From Paenibacillus hemerocallicola (GTDB taxonomy: Bacteria; Bacillota; Bacilli; Paenibacillales; NBRC-103111): a stretch of DNA of 62,956 nucleotides. Shown here piece by piece: positions 20,793 to 28,935 of this stretch (position 1 is the first letter of the stretch; every line of letters begins with the position of its first letter). The notes beneath the pieces are model-generated. The model saw only the letters and a program-made list of their open reading frames with translations, ran no database searches and was not told the DNA's origin. Position numbers and translations under genes: made by a program. The stretch spans positions 514 through 63,469 of the forward strand of contig NZ_VDCQ01000064.1 in NCBI RefSeq assembly GCF_006265175.1, written 5' to 3'.

Positions 20793-20872
20793 AGATCAGG
20801 TAGCCCTCTTTTCGGGATTTTTTTTGTTATGTCTGCGAAAAATCGGCTAGCCGCAGGTTTGGAGGGGTAATC

Positions 20873-21082
20873 GTGACGTTTTTGCAAAGAATGAAGCAAG
20901 GTTTTGGTACAACCTTTTCCTTCTTTACTGACAGCTGGGCGGAGCTGAAGAAGGTTAAGTGGCCGAGCCGTAAGGAGCTCATCAGTTACACTCTCGTAGT
21001 GATTGCGACGTGCACGTTTGTAACCATCTACTTTTGGCTGATTGACCTCGGGCTGAGCGAAATCCTGCGCCTGTTCGACTAA
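20873..21082 (+). CDS. secE: SecE, preprotein translocase subunit
   Basis: 69 aa single-span membrane protein. GTG 20873 with GGAGGGG 5 nt upstream. The amphipathic helix ends in the conserved AELKKVKWPSRKELISYT, then one transmembrane helix (about 42-62). It clamps the two halves of SecY, encoded at 47353. Followed after 18 nt by nusG. Confidence 0.95.
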   Translation: MTFLQRMKQGFGTTFSFFTDSWAELKKVKWPSRKELISYTLVVIATCTFVTIYFWLIDLGLSEILRLFD

Positions 21083-21100
21083 TGGGGGCTGGGTGACGAT

Positions 21101-21634
21101 ATGGAAAAAAGATGGTACGTCGTACATACCTATTCCGGGTATGAAAACAAAGTCAAGGCAAACTTGGAAAAACGCGTCGAATCGATGAACATGCAGGATA
21201 AAATTTTCCGCGTTCTCGTTCCAATGGAAGAAGAGATCGTGAACAAGGACGGCAAGAAAAAAACCGTCATGCGGAAAGTATATCCCGGCTATGTGTTAGT
21301 CGAGATGATTCAGACGGACGATTCCTGGTACGTTGTGCGCAATACGCCAGGGGTGACCGGATTTGTCGGATCCACCGGTTCCGGCTCGAAACCTACCGCG
21401 CTTTTGCCGGAAGAAGTCGATGCGATCCTGAAACATATGGGCATCGAGAACCCGAAGCCGAAGATCGATTTCGAGCTGAAGGAGACCGTCCGCGTCAAGG
21501 TAGGACCATTTGCCAACTTCGTCGGTACGGTCGAAGATATTTTGATCGACAAGGCGAAGCTTAAAGTGCACGTCAACATGTTTGGACGGGAAACCCCGCT
21601 TGAGTTGGAATATACCCAAGTGGAAAAGATATAA
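21101..21634 (+). CDS. nusG: NusG, transcription elongation and termination factor
   Basis: 177 aa. The N-terminal NGN domain starts KRWYVVHTYSGYENKVKANL and includes YPGYVLVEM. The C-terminal KOW domain is VRVKVGPFANFVGTVEDI near residues 128-145. It binds the RNA polymerase clamp and links it to ribosomal S10. It precedes rplK as in most bacteria. Confidence 0.97.
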   Translation: MEKRWYVVHTYSGYENKVKANLEKRVESMNMQDKIFRVLVPMEEEIVNKDGKKKTVMRKVYPGYVLVEMIQTDDSWYVVRNTPGVTGFVGSTGSGSKPTALLPEEVDAILKHMGIENPKPKIDFELKETVRVKVGPFANFVGTVEDILIDKAKLKVHVNMFGRETPLELEYTQVEKI

Positions 21635-21639
21635 AAATT

Positions 21640-21674
21640 TTTGATCGGAACTTTCTATTCGAAGACCGATCAAA
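21640..21674 (+). other. Inverted repeat (hairpin) after nusG
   Basis: TTTGATCGG (21640-21648) pairs perfectly with CCGATCAAA (21666-21674). No T-tract follows, so it is not a clear terminator. It may stabilise an mRNA end or be part of the L11 leader. Confidence 0.55.
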
Positions 21675-21724
21675 TATGGAATCTGTCTGGTTTCTGGGTC
21701 TATCTATCGGATAGGCCTTCACTC

Positions 21725-21758
21725 GTGGGAGGTGCCGCAAGGCTCCGCTCGCACCACA
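21725..21758 (+). promoter_or_regulatory. Candidate ribosomal protein L1 binding site, rplK leader
   Basis: GTGGGAGG ... ACCACA with inner GCC-gcaa-GGC forms a bulged hairpin ending 11 nt before the AAGGAGGTG of rplK. The same GTGGGAGG...ACCAC frame recurs before rplA. L1 is known to repress its own operon by binding leader RNA that mimics its rRNA site; assignment here is inferred. Confidence 0.6.
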
Positions 21759-21781
21759 TTATGCGCAAGGAGGTGTGTCGC

Positions 21782-22207
21782 ATGGCTAAAAAGGTTATTA
21801 AAATGGTTAAGCTGCAAGTTAACGCTGGTAAAGCAAACCCGGCGCCGCCAATCGGTCCGGCACTCGGTCAAGCAGGGGTCAACATTATGGCTTTCTGCAA
21901 AGAGTTCAACGCCCGTACCGCGGATCAAGCAGGCTTGATCATTCCGGTTGTTATTACGGTGTTCGAGGACCGTTCTTTCACGTTTGAAACGAAGACTCCT
22001 CCGGCTGCCGTTCTGTTGCGCGTAGCCGCCAAGATCGATAAAGGATCAGGCGAACCGAACAAGAAAAAAGTAGCTACCGTGAAGCGTGACGTAGTCCGTC
22101 AAATCGCCGAGCAAAAAATGCAAGACCTCAATGCAGCTTCCGTTGAAGCCGCAATGCGGATGATCGAAGGAACAGCCCGCAGCATGGGCGTTGTCATCCA
22201 AGACTAA
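21782..22207 (+). CDS. rplK: 50S ribosomal protein L11
   Basis: 141 aa. ATG 21782 is chosen because AAGGAGGTGTG precedes it and [20 protein letters not shown] is the family start; the open frame runs upstream to 21641 without support. [15 protein letters not shown] is the L11 signature. L11 forms the GTPase-associated stalk base with 23S rRNA and is needed for RelA activation. Confidence 0.97.
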   Translation: MAKKVIKMVKLQVNAGKANPAPPIGPALGQAGVNIMAFCKEFNARTADQAGLIIPVVITVFEDRSFTFETKTPPAAVLLRVAAKIDKGSGEPNKKKVATVKRDVVRQIAEQKMQDLNAASVEAAMRMIEGTARSMGVVIQD

Positions 22208-22242
22208 TCGCTATTTGTTTTTCGCGGACTTGTGCCGCAACA

Positions 22243-22268
22243 GTGGGAGGATTTTCCGCTAACACCAC
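22243..22268 (+). promoter_or_regulatory. Second candidate L1 binding site, rplA leader
   Basis: GTGGGAGGattttCCGCtaacaCCAC: the outer GTGG/CCAC and inner GG/CC pairs copy the site before rplK. It lies 3 nt before the AAAGGAGG of rplA, so L1 bound here would hinder its own translation. Confidence 0.55.
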
Positions 22269-22287
22269 AAAAGGAGGACGTATTACA

Positions 22288-22980
22288 ATGGCAAAACGCG
22301 GCAAGAAGTACCAAGAAGTTGCCAAACTGGTTAATGCGGACGCCAGCTATGAGCCGGCAGAAGCGATTGATTTGGTTAAAAAGGCAGCTCCCGCCAAGTT
22401 CGACGAAACCGTCGAAGTTGCCGTTCGTCTCGGGGTCGACCCGAAGAAGCAAGACCAAGCCGTCCGCGGCGTAGTCGTGCTTCCGAACGGAACGGGTAAA
22501 ACGAAACGGGTCCTCGTATTCGCAAAAGGCGACAAGGCGAAAGAAGCCGAAGCAGCCGGCGCGGATTTCGTAGGAGATCAAGATTTGATCAGCAAAATCC
22601 AGCAAGGCTGGTTCGATTTCGACGTCTGCGTAGCTACGCCGGACATGATGAGCGAAGTCGGTAAACTCGGCCGTCTGCTCGGGGGCAAAGGCTTGATGCC
22701 TAACCCTAAAGCCGGTACGGTAACGTTTGATGTGGCGAACGCCGTGAAGGAAATCAAGGCAGGTAAAATCGAGTACCGTCTCGACCGTGCCGGACAAATT
22801 CACGCTCCGATCGGCAAAGTATCCTTTGGCGCCGAACAACTGCAAGAAAACTTCCGCGCTCTCGTGGAAGCTCTTGTCCGTGCGAAGCCGGCTGCAGCTA
22901 AAGGCATATATTTGCGCAACATCGCCGTTTCGTCCACGATGGGCCCGAGCGTACGCGTAAACCCGCAAACGTTCAGATAA
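22288..22980 (+). CDS. rplA: 50S ribosomal protein L1
   Basis: 230 aa. ATG 22288 follows [27 protein letters not shown] start and the domain II signature [12 protein letters not shown] are present. L1 forms the mobile stalk guiding deacylated tRNA out of the E site, and acts as translational repressor of rplKA in studied bacteria. Confidence 0.97.
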   Translation: MAKRGKKYQEVAKLVNADASYEPAEAIDLVKKAAPAKFDETVEVAVRLGVDPKKQDQAVRGVVVLPNGTGKTKRVLVFAKGDKAKEAEAAGADFVGDQDLISKIQQGWFDFDVCVATPDMMSEVGKLGRLLGGKGLMPNPKAGTVTFDVANAVKEIKAGKIEYRLDRAGQIHAPIGKVSFGAEQLQENFRALVEALVRAKPAAAKGIYLRNIAVSSTMGPSVRVNPQTFR

Positions 22981-23004
22981 ACCGCGTCGGCAAGTAATTG
23001 CCAT

Positions 23005-23033
23005 TTGCATTACGCGAATAAACGTGGTAATCT
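23005..23033 (+). promoter_or_regulatory. Promoter of rplJ-rplL
   Basis: TTGCAT (23005-23010), 17 nt, TAATCT (23028-23033). Transcription from about 23040 would make the L10 leader. Confidence 0.55.
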
Positions 23034-23040
23034 GTTGTAG

Positions 23041-23191
23041 GTTCAAAAAACGAATATGTTTACCGTAGACAGTAGGTGCCGCGAGGCTTAATGTCCTACC
23101 GAGGTGTTGCGATACAATCCGGTTCGCTTTCCCGTTCGCGAGAAAGTTGTAGCGGAACGTCATGCCTCCGTCTAAGCAACGGAGGCTTTTT
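23041..23191 (+). ncRNA. L10 leader (autoregulatory leader of rplJ-rplL)
   Basis: Lies in the 275-nt rplA-rplJ gap. It contains the conserved block ACCGTAGACAGTAGGTGCCG and a matching TCCTACCGAGGT, the kink-turn arm that binds L10(L12)4. It ends in a G+C-rich hairpin and T-run. Position and motif match the Firmicutes L10-leader family. L10 complex binding should favour termination at 23164. Confidence 0.85.
23164..23191 (+). terminator. Attenuator at the end of the L10 leader
   Basis: GCCTCCGT pairs with ACGGAGGC around a 7-nt loop followed by TTTTT, 64 nt before rplJ. Confidence 0.85.
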
Positions 23192-23255
23192 ACGTAACAT
23201 CGATCGGGAGCATCCCGCTCATGATAGTGAAGCGAGTTTACAGGAGGTGTAACAA

Positions 23256-23765
23256 ATGCCAAACGCAAATGTACTTCAAGAGAAACAACTAGTCGTTACC
23301 GAGGTGGCGACGAAGCTGCGCGATAGCGCGAGCACGATCGTGGCCGACTATCGCGGTCTGAACGTGGCTCAAGTAACCGAGCTGCGCAAGCGTCTTCGCG
23401 AAGCGGGCATCGACTTCCAAGTTTTGAAGAACTCGTTGGTTCGCCGCGCTACCGCGGAAGCCGAACTGACTGATTTGGACAGCGTACTGACCGGCCCGAC
23501 GGCCGTTGCTTTCAGTAAGGACGATGTCGTGGCTGCGGCCAAAATTTTGAGCGAATTCGCCAAGAAAAACGATGCGCTCAAAGTAAAAGGCGGCATTGTC
23601 GAAGGTCGAGTCGTAGACGTCGACCAAATTAAAGAGCTGGCGAATCTTCCTTCCCGCGAAGGACTTCTGTCCATGCTCCTCAGCGTGCTTCAAGCGCCGA
23701 TTCGCAACTTCGCGCTTGCGGTTAAAGCGGTCTCGGACAAGCAAGAAGGCGGAGCGCAAGCTTAA
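23256..23765 (+). CDS. rplJ: 50S ribosomal protein L10
   Basis: 169 aa. The N-terminal rRNA-binding domain has [23 protein letters not shown]-type sequence (residues about 29-52). The C-terminal alpha-helix anchors L7/L12 dimers. ATG 23256 with AGGAGGTG 8 nt upstream. Cotranscribed with rplL 40 nt downstream, which needs higher stoichiometry. Confidence 0.97.
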   Translation: MPNANVLQEKQLVVTEVATKLRDSASTIVADYRGLNVAQVTELRKRLREAGIDFQVLKNSLVRRATAEAELTDLDSVLTGPTAVAFSKDDVVAAAKILSEFAKKNDALKVKGGIVEGRVVDVDQIKELANLPSREGLLSMLLSVLQAPIRNFALAVKAVSDKQEGGAQA

Positions 23766-23805
23766 TCGGATTACAAAATTCAACTAATAATCGGAGGGTT
23801 ACCCC

Positions 23806-24168
23806 ATGAGCAAAGAGCAAATCTTGGAAGCCATCAAAGGCATGACCGTTCTCGAATTGAACGGTCTCGTTAAAGCAATCGAAGAAGAATTCGGCGTAAC
23901 GGCTGCTGCACCTGTAGCGGTTGTAGCCGGCGGCGCAGTTGCAGAAGTAGAAGAGCAAACCGAATTCGACGTTATTTTGCTCGAAGCTGGCGCTTCCAAA
24001 ATCAACGTTATCAAAGTCGTTCGCGAAATTACGGGTCTCGGCCTGAAAGAAGCGAAAGATGTCGTAGACGGCGCACCGAAGCCGATCAAAGAAAAAGTTT
24101 CCAAAGGCGATGCCGACGCTTTGAAAGCGAAGCTCGAAGAAGCAGGCGCAAAAGTAGAAGTGAAGTAA
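23806..24168 (+). CDS. rplL: 50S ribosomal protein L7/L12
   Basis: 120 aa acidic stalk protein. N-terminal dimerisation helix, Ala/Val-rich hinge (about 36-50) and C-terminal factor-binding domain with [20 protein letters not shown]. It recruits EF-Tu, EF-G, IF2 and RF3. A 15-bp terminator stands 14 nt after the stop. Confidence 0.97.
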   Translation: MSKEQILEAIKGMTVLELNGLVKAIEEEFGVTAAAPVAVVAGGAVAEVEEQTEFDVILLEAGASKINVIKVVREITGLGLKEAKDVVDGAPKPIKEKVSKGDADALKAKLEEAGAKVEVK

Positions 24169-24182
24169 TTGGAACCTTGGGA

Positions 24183-24222
24183 GATCCCCTTCGGAGCATA
24201 ACGCTTCGGAGGGGATCTTTTT
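24183..24222 (+). terminator. Strong intrinsic terminator after rplL
   Basis: GATCCCCTTCGGAGC pairs over 15 positions (three G-U) with GCTTCGGAGGGGATC around a 5-nt loop, then TTTTT. Confidence 0.92.
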
Positions 24223-24275
24223 AACGCGGCATAATCGCTCAAGTTGAGAAGCTATTTCAGCGGGGAGGGTGGAGC

Positions 24276-24872
24276 ATGGCGGATCACTATTACTCGAAAA
24301 AGCCGTCGGCGGCCAGTGACAGGCAGGCGGTTCGAACGACGCTGCGCGGCAAAGCTTTCGAGTTTGCGACCGATGCAGGCGTGTTCTCCAAGGAAGGGAT
24401 CGATTTCGGGAGCCGTCTGCTGATTGATACGATGGACATCTCGGAAACCGACGAAGTGCTCGACGTCGGCTGCGGGTACGGTCCGATCGGCCTGACCGCC
24501 GCGTCCCTCGCGAGCCGGGGGCGGGTAACGATGGTAGATATTAATGAGAGAGCCGTGAAGCTGGCAAAAGAAAACGCAGGAAAGAACGGCATAACCAACG
24601 CGGATATCTTGCAGGGTGATTTGTTCGAGTCGCTGGAAGGAAAGACGTATACGAAAATTTTAACAAACCCGCCGATCCGGGCGGGCAAGCAGGTGGTGCA
24701 TCGCATTTTCGAAATGGCTTATCAGCATCTGGTCGAAGGGGGTCAGTTGTGGATCGTCATTCAGAAAAAGCAAGGCGCTCCGTCGGCGCTCGCTAAGCTC
24801 GAGTCTTTGTTCGGAATGGTAGATGAAGTGGCCAAGGACAAAGGCTACCGTATCTACTGCGCGACGAAGTAG
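24276..24872 (+). CDS. Class I SAM-dependent methyltransferase, RsmC-like (YbxB family)
   Basis: 198 aa. SAM-binding motif I VLDVGCGYGPIGL, and the catalytic NPPIRAGK motif (N-P-P-[IF] class of N2-guanine methyltransferases) near residue 130. ATG 24276 follows GGGGAGGGTGGAG. Located between rplL and rpoB as B. subtilis ybxB. RsmC methylates 16S G1207 in E. coli, so an rRNA target is likely but unproven here. It lies after a strong terminator and no separate promoter was found by eye. Confidence 0.88.
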   Translation: MADHYYSKKPSAASDRQAVRTTLRGKAFEFATDAGVFSKEGIDFGSRLLIDTMDISETDEVLDVGCGYGPIGLTAASLASRGRVTMVDINERAVKLAKENAGKNGITNADILQGDLFESLEGKTYTKILTNPPIRAGKQVVHRIFEMAYQHLVEGGQLWIVIQKKQGAPSALAKLESLFGMVDEVAKDKGYRIYCATK

Positions 24873-24915
24873 GCTTCGGAGGCACAGCTTCACTTTCGGG
24901 AAATGTTTTCGGGGC

Positions 24916-24967
24916 CCCCAAAAAGTAGTCGGATTTAAGCGTCGAAGAATTGCTTCACTTTTTGGGG
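24916..24967. repeat. 52-nt inverted-repeat element, copy 2
   Basis: CCCCAAAAAGT ... ACTTTTTGGGG with perfect 11-nt complementary ends and inner TAGTCGGA-TTTAAGC-GTCGAAG. Similar in length and core to copies at 9193 and 24984. Confidence 0.88.
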
Positions 24968-24983
24968 ATTGTTTCAGGGGGCT

Positions 24984-25034
24984 CCCCGAAAAGTATTCGG
25001 ACTAAGCATCGAAGGCAAACTTCACTTTTTGGGG
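24984..25034. repeat. 51-nt inverted-repeat element, copy 3
   Basis: CCCCGAAAAGT ... ACTTTTTGGGG; the single change (A to G) keeps the pair as G-U. The core TATTCGGACTAAGC-ATCGAAG is close to copy 2, which lies only 16 nt upstream. The rpoB promoter begins 28 nt downstream. Confidence 0.88.
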
Positions 25035-25061
25035 ATGAGGATACGCCCGAGTAAGTTGTAT

Positions 25062-25090
25062 TTGACTCGCGTTTCCCGTTGTGGTAATAT
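25062..25090 (+). promoter_or_regulatory. Sigma-A promoter of rpoB-rpoC
   Basis: TTGACT (25062-25067), 17 nt, TAATAT (25085-25090). Start near 25097, giving a leader of about 255 nt. Confidence 0.8.
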
Positions 25091-25096
25091 TATAAA

Positions 25097-25352
25097 ATGT
25101 CAGTATTAAGCTGGGCGCTGTGTCTTTATTTCGCTAAAATGTCAAGTCTTTTTTTGGTGGACATGAATAAATTTTAGCTTGTGAGGTATAATGTTTGCAT
25201 TTTGGGAAAATCTACTTAAATGTGAACATTGGAAGGCTGCCACGATACCGCGGAAAAAAGGTCTCTCTGCAATGCCGTAAGGCTTTCAACGAGGCTTTTC
25301 TTCTTTTTTTGCTTGCAGTATTTTTCGAGTCGATGTGAGGGGTGAAGGAAAG
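25097..25352 (+). other. Long untranslated leader of rpoB
   Basis: The rest of the 480-nt ybxB-rpoB gap. It holds a weak second -10 (TATAAT 25187-25192), a small AATGTGAACATT palindrome at about 25219 and T-rich tracts (25151-25155, 25293-25307). CTGCAA/TTGCAG could pair around the second tract. No coding frame and no convincing known leader family was seen. Confidence 0.4.
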
Positions 25353-28300
25353 TTGGCGGGTCATACTGTTCAATACGGACGTCGCAATCGCAGAACGTAC
25401 GCACGGATTAATGAAGTGCTGGAAGTCCCGAACCTGATCGAAATCCAGCAAAAATCGTACCAGTGGTTTTTGGACGAAGGTTTGCGCGAAATGTTTCAGG
25501 ATATTTCGCCGATTCAGGATTTCACGGGTAACTTGGTACTGGAATTCATCGATTACAGCTTGGGCGAGCCCAAATATTCCGTCGATGATTCAAAGGAACG
25601 TGACGTCACGTACGCAGCTCCGCTGCGCGTCAAGGTGCGTTTAATCAATAAAGAAACCGGCGAAGTGAAGGAGCAGGAAGTGTTCATGGGCGATTTCCCG
25701 CTCATGACGGATACCGGTACCTTTATTATTAACGGTGCCGAACGGGTTATCGTCAGTCAGCTCGTTCGTTCCCCCAGTGTTTATTTTAGCACAAAAGTCG
25801 ACAAAAACGGTAAGAAAAGTTACACGGCTACCGTCATACCGAATCGGGGCGCTTGGCTCGAGCTGGAGACGGATGCGAAGGACATTATCTACGTGCGGAT
25901 CGACCGGACGCGCAAAATTCCGGTTACGGTGCTGCTGCGCGCACTCGGCTTCGGAACCGATGCGGAGATCATCGATTTGCTCGGGGACGACGAGTATATT
26001 CGCAATACGCTGGACAAAGACAACACCGATACGACGGATAAAGCTCTCATCGAAATTTACGAGCGTCTCCGTCCGGGCGAGCCTCCTACGCTGGATAACG
26101 CGAAGAGCTTGCTGATCGCCCGTTTCTTTGACCCGAAACGCTACGATCTGGCGAATGTCGGCCGTTACAAAATCAATAAAAAGCTGCATATTAAAAACCG
26201 TCTGTTCAACCAGAGACTGGCCGAAACGCTGGCCAACCCGGAGACGGGCGAAATTATCGCGGAAGCCGGTCAAATGCTGGACCGTCGTCTGCTCGATCAA
26301 ATTTTGCCTTATCTCGAAAAGGACGTCGGTTTCGTAGAATTCGGCGTAAGCAGCGGAGTTCTCGACGCGGACCGCATTCCGATGCAGGCTATTAACGTCT
26401 ATTCCCCGCAGGAAGAGGGCAAGATCGTCAAAGTCATCTCCAACGGGATCATCGATAAATCGATTAAAAATATTACGCCGGCGGATATCATATCGTCGAT
26501 CAATTATTTCATCAACCTGCTGCACGGCATCGGCAGTACGGACGATATCGACCACTTGGGCAACCGGAGATTGCGTTCTGTCGGCGAATTGCTGCAAAAT
26601 CAGTTCCGTATCGGCTTGTCCCGGATGGAGCGCGTCGTAAGGGAACGGATGTCGATTCAGGACGCCAATGTCATCACGCCGCAAGCGCTGATCAACATCC
26701 GTCCGGTAATTGCCTCGATCAAGGAATTTTTCGGAAGTTCCCAGCTGTCCCAGTTCATGGATCAGACGAATCCGCTTGCCGAATTGACGCATAAGCGCCG
26801 TCTGTCCGCACTCGGCCCGGGCGGTTTGACACGCGAACGCGCCGGCATGGAAGTCCGCGACGTCCACCATTCCCACTATGGCCGGATGTGCCCGATCGAG
26901 ACGCCGGAAGGTCCGAACATCGGTCTGATCAACTCCTTGTCATCGTTCGCCCGCATCAACGAATATGGCTTCATCGAAGCCCCGTATCGCTGGGTGGATC
27001 CGAAAACGGGTCAAGTAACGGAGCAGATCGGCTATCTGACGGCCGACGAAGAAGACAATTATGTAATCGGACAGGCGAATGCCGAATTGAATGAAGACGG
27101 TACGTTCGCGAACGATACGGTAATCGTGCGTTATAAGGACGATATTTTGACGCTGCCGAAAGAACGCGTCGACTATATGGACGTTTCGCCGAAGCAGGTC
27201 GTATCCGTGGCAACGGCGCTTATACCGTTCTTGGAAAATGACGACTCCAACCGCGCGCTAATGGGATCGAACATGCAGCGGCAGGCCGTTCCGCTTCTTA
27301 TTCCCAAATCGCCTTTGGTCGGTACGGGAATGGAGCATAAGAGCGCCAAGGATTCCGGGGTATGTATCGTTAGCAAGCATGACGGTATCGTGGAGCGCGT
27401 GTCGGCGAACGAAGTATGGGTGCGCCGCCGGGCGATGGTCGACGGACGCCTTGTAGAGGGCGACCTGATCAAGCATAGACTCCACAAATTTATTCGTTCC
27501 AACCAAGGAACATGCATTAACCAACGTCCGATCGTGAATAAAGGCGACGTGATCAAGGCGGGCGACATTTTGGCCGACGGACCGTCAACGGAAATGGGCG
27601 AGCTTGCGCTTGGCCGCAACGTCGTCGTAGCGTTCATGACCTGGGAAGGCTACAACTACGAGGATGCCATTCTGCTCAGCCAGAAGCTGGTCAAGGAAGA
27701 TGTCTATACTTCGATTCACATCGAAGAATACGAGTCCGAAGCCCGCGATACGAAGCTTGGACCTGAAGAAATTACGCGCGACATTCCAAACGTCGGCGAG
27801 GATGCGCTCCGCAATCTTGACGAGCGCGGCATAATCCGCGTCGGTGCGGAAATCGGCGCCGGTGATATTCTGGTCGGCAAAGTAACGCCGAAGGGCGTGA
27901 CCGAGCTGACTGCGGAAGAGCGACTCCTCCATGCGATCTTCGGGGAGAAGGCGCGCGAAGTCCGGGATACGTCGCTTCGCGTTCCTCACGGTACCGACGG
28001 CATCGTTGTCGATGTCAAAGTGTTTACCCGCGAGAACGGCGACGAACTGCCGCCTGGGGTCAATCAACTCGTTCGTGTTTATATTGCCCAAAAACGTAAA
28101 ATATCCGAAGGCGATAAAATGGCCGGACGCCACGGCAACAAGGGCGTTATCGCGCGCATTTTGCCGGAAGAGGATATGCCCTTCCTTCCGGACGGCACGC
28201 CGGTTCAAGTCGTGCTTAACCCGCTGGGGGTTCCATCGCGGATGAATATCGGCCAGGTGCTCGAGGTGCATCTCGGGATGGCGTCGCTTCGTCTCGGTAT

Positions 28301-28889
28301 CCATACCGCTACGCCGGTATTCGATGGAGCGCGCGAGTACGACGTATTCGATACGATGGAAGAGGCCGGCATGCAGCGCAACGGCAAAACGATATTGTAT
28401 GACGGCCGTACGGGCGAACCGTTCGAGCGGGAAGTTACAGTCGGCGTCATGTATATGATCAAGCTGGCGCACATGGTTGACGATAAAATCCATGCCCGTT
28501 CCACCGGTCCATACTCTCTCGTAACGCAGCAGCCGCTCGGCGGTAAGGCGCAGTTCGGCGGACAGCGTTTCGGGGAAATGGAAGTTTGGGCGCTTGAAGC
28601 ATACGGCGCTGCCTATACGCTGCAAGAAATTTTGACTGTCAAATCCGATGACGTCGTCGGACGCGTCAAAACGTACGAGTCGATCGTCAAAGGCGAGAAC
28701 GTGCCGGAGCCTGGCGTTCCGGAATCGTTCAAAGTATTGATCAAAGAGCTGCAAAGCTTGGGTATGGACGTCAAAATTTTGTCGGAGAACGAAGAAGAGA
28801 TCGAGATGAAGGAACTGGACGACGAAGACGACGTCTCCGGCGACAAGCTCAATCTCAACTTGGAAGGTTCCGAAGCGGGAATCGAATGA
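25353..28889 (+). CDS. rpoB: RNA polymerase beta subunit
   Basis: 1178 aa. TTG 25353 gives [20 protein letters not shown], matching family N-termini, with GAGGGGTGAAGGA upstream; the frame stays open to 25335. The rifampicin region ([20 protein letters not shown], then [14 protein letters not shown]) shows no recognised resistance change. [14 protein letters not shown] and KSDDVVGR near the C-terminus complete the clamp contacts. The acidic tail ends SEAGIE and is short compared with B. subtilis. rpoC follows after 46 nt. Confidence 0.98.
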   Translation: MAGHTVQYGRRNRRTYARINEVLEVPNLIEIQQKSYQWFLDEGLREMFQDISPIQDFTGNLVLEFIDYSLGEPKYSVDDSKERDVTYAAPLRVKVRLINKETGEVKEQEVFMGDFPLMTDTGTFIINGAERVIVSQLVRSPSVYFSTKVDKNGKKSYTATVIPNRGAWLELETDAKDIIYVRIDRTRKIPVTVLLRALGFGTDAEIIDLLGDDEYIRNTLDKDNTDTTDKALIEIYERLRPGEPPTLDNAKSLLIARFFDPKRYDLANVGRYKINKKLHIKNRLFNQRLAETLANPETGEIIAEAGQMLDRRLLDQILPYLEKDVGFVEFGVSSGVLDADRIPMQAINVYSPQEEGKIVKVISNGIIDKSIKNITPADIISSINYFINLLHGIGSTDDIDHLGNRRLRSVGELLQNQFRIGLSRMERVVRERMSIQDANVITPQALINIRPVIASIKEFFGSSQLSQFMDQTNPLAELTHKRRLSALGPGGLTRERAGMEVRDVHHSHYGRMCPIETPEGPNIGLINSLSSFARINEYGFIEAPYRWVDPKTGQVTEQIGYLTADEEDNYVIGQANAELNEDGTFANDTVIVRYKDDILTLPKERVDYMDVSPKQVVSVATALIPFLENDDSNRALMGSNMQRQAVPLLIPKSPLVGTGMEHKSAKDSGVCIVSKHDGIVERVSANEVWVRRRAMVDGRLVEGDLIKHRLHKFIRSNQGTCINQRPIVNKGDVIKAGDILADGPSTEMGELALGRNVVVAFMTWEGYNYEDAILLSQKLVKEDVYTSIHIEEYESEARDTKLGPEEITRDIPNVGEDALRNLDERGIIRVGAEIGAGDILVGKVTPKGVTELTAEERLLHAIFGEKAREVRDTSLRVPHGTDGIVVDVKVFTRENGDELPPGVNQLVRVYIAQKRKISEGDKMAGRHGNKGVIARILPEEDMPFLPDGTPVQVVLNPLGVPSRMNIGQVLEVHLGMASLRLGIHTATPVFDGAREYDVFDTMEEAGMQRNGKTILYDGRTGEPFEREVTVGVMYMIKLAHMVDDKIHARSTGPYSLVTQQPLGGKAQFGGQRFGEMEVWALEAYGAAYTLQEILTVKSDDVVGRVKTYESIVKGENVPEPGVPESFKVLIKELQSLGMDVKILSENEEEIEMKELDDEDDVSGDKLNLNLEGSEAGIE

Positions 28890-28935
28890 TTCGGCGTGAT
28901 CGGTTCGGCAGCATACACTGGAGGAGGGTTGCTCC

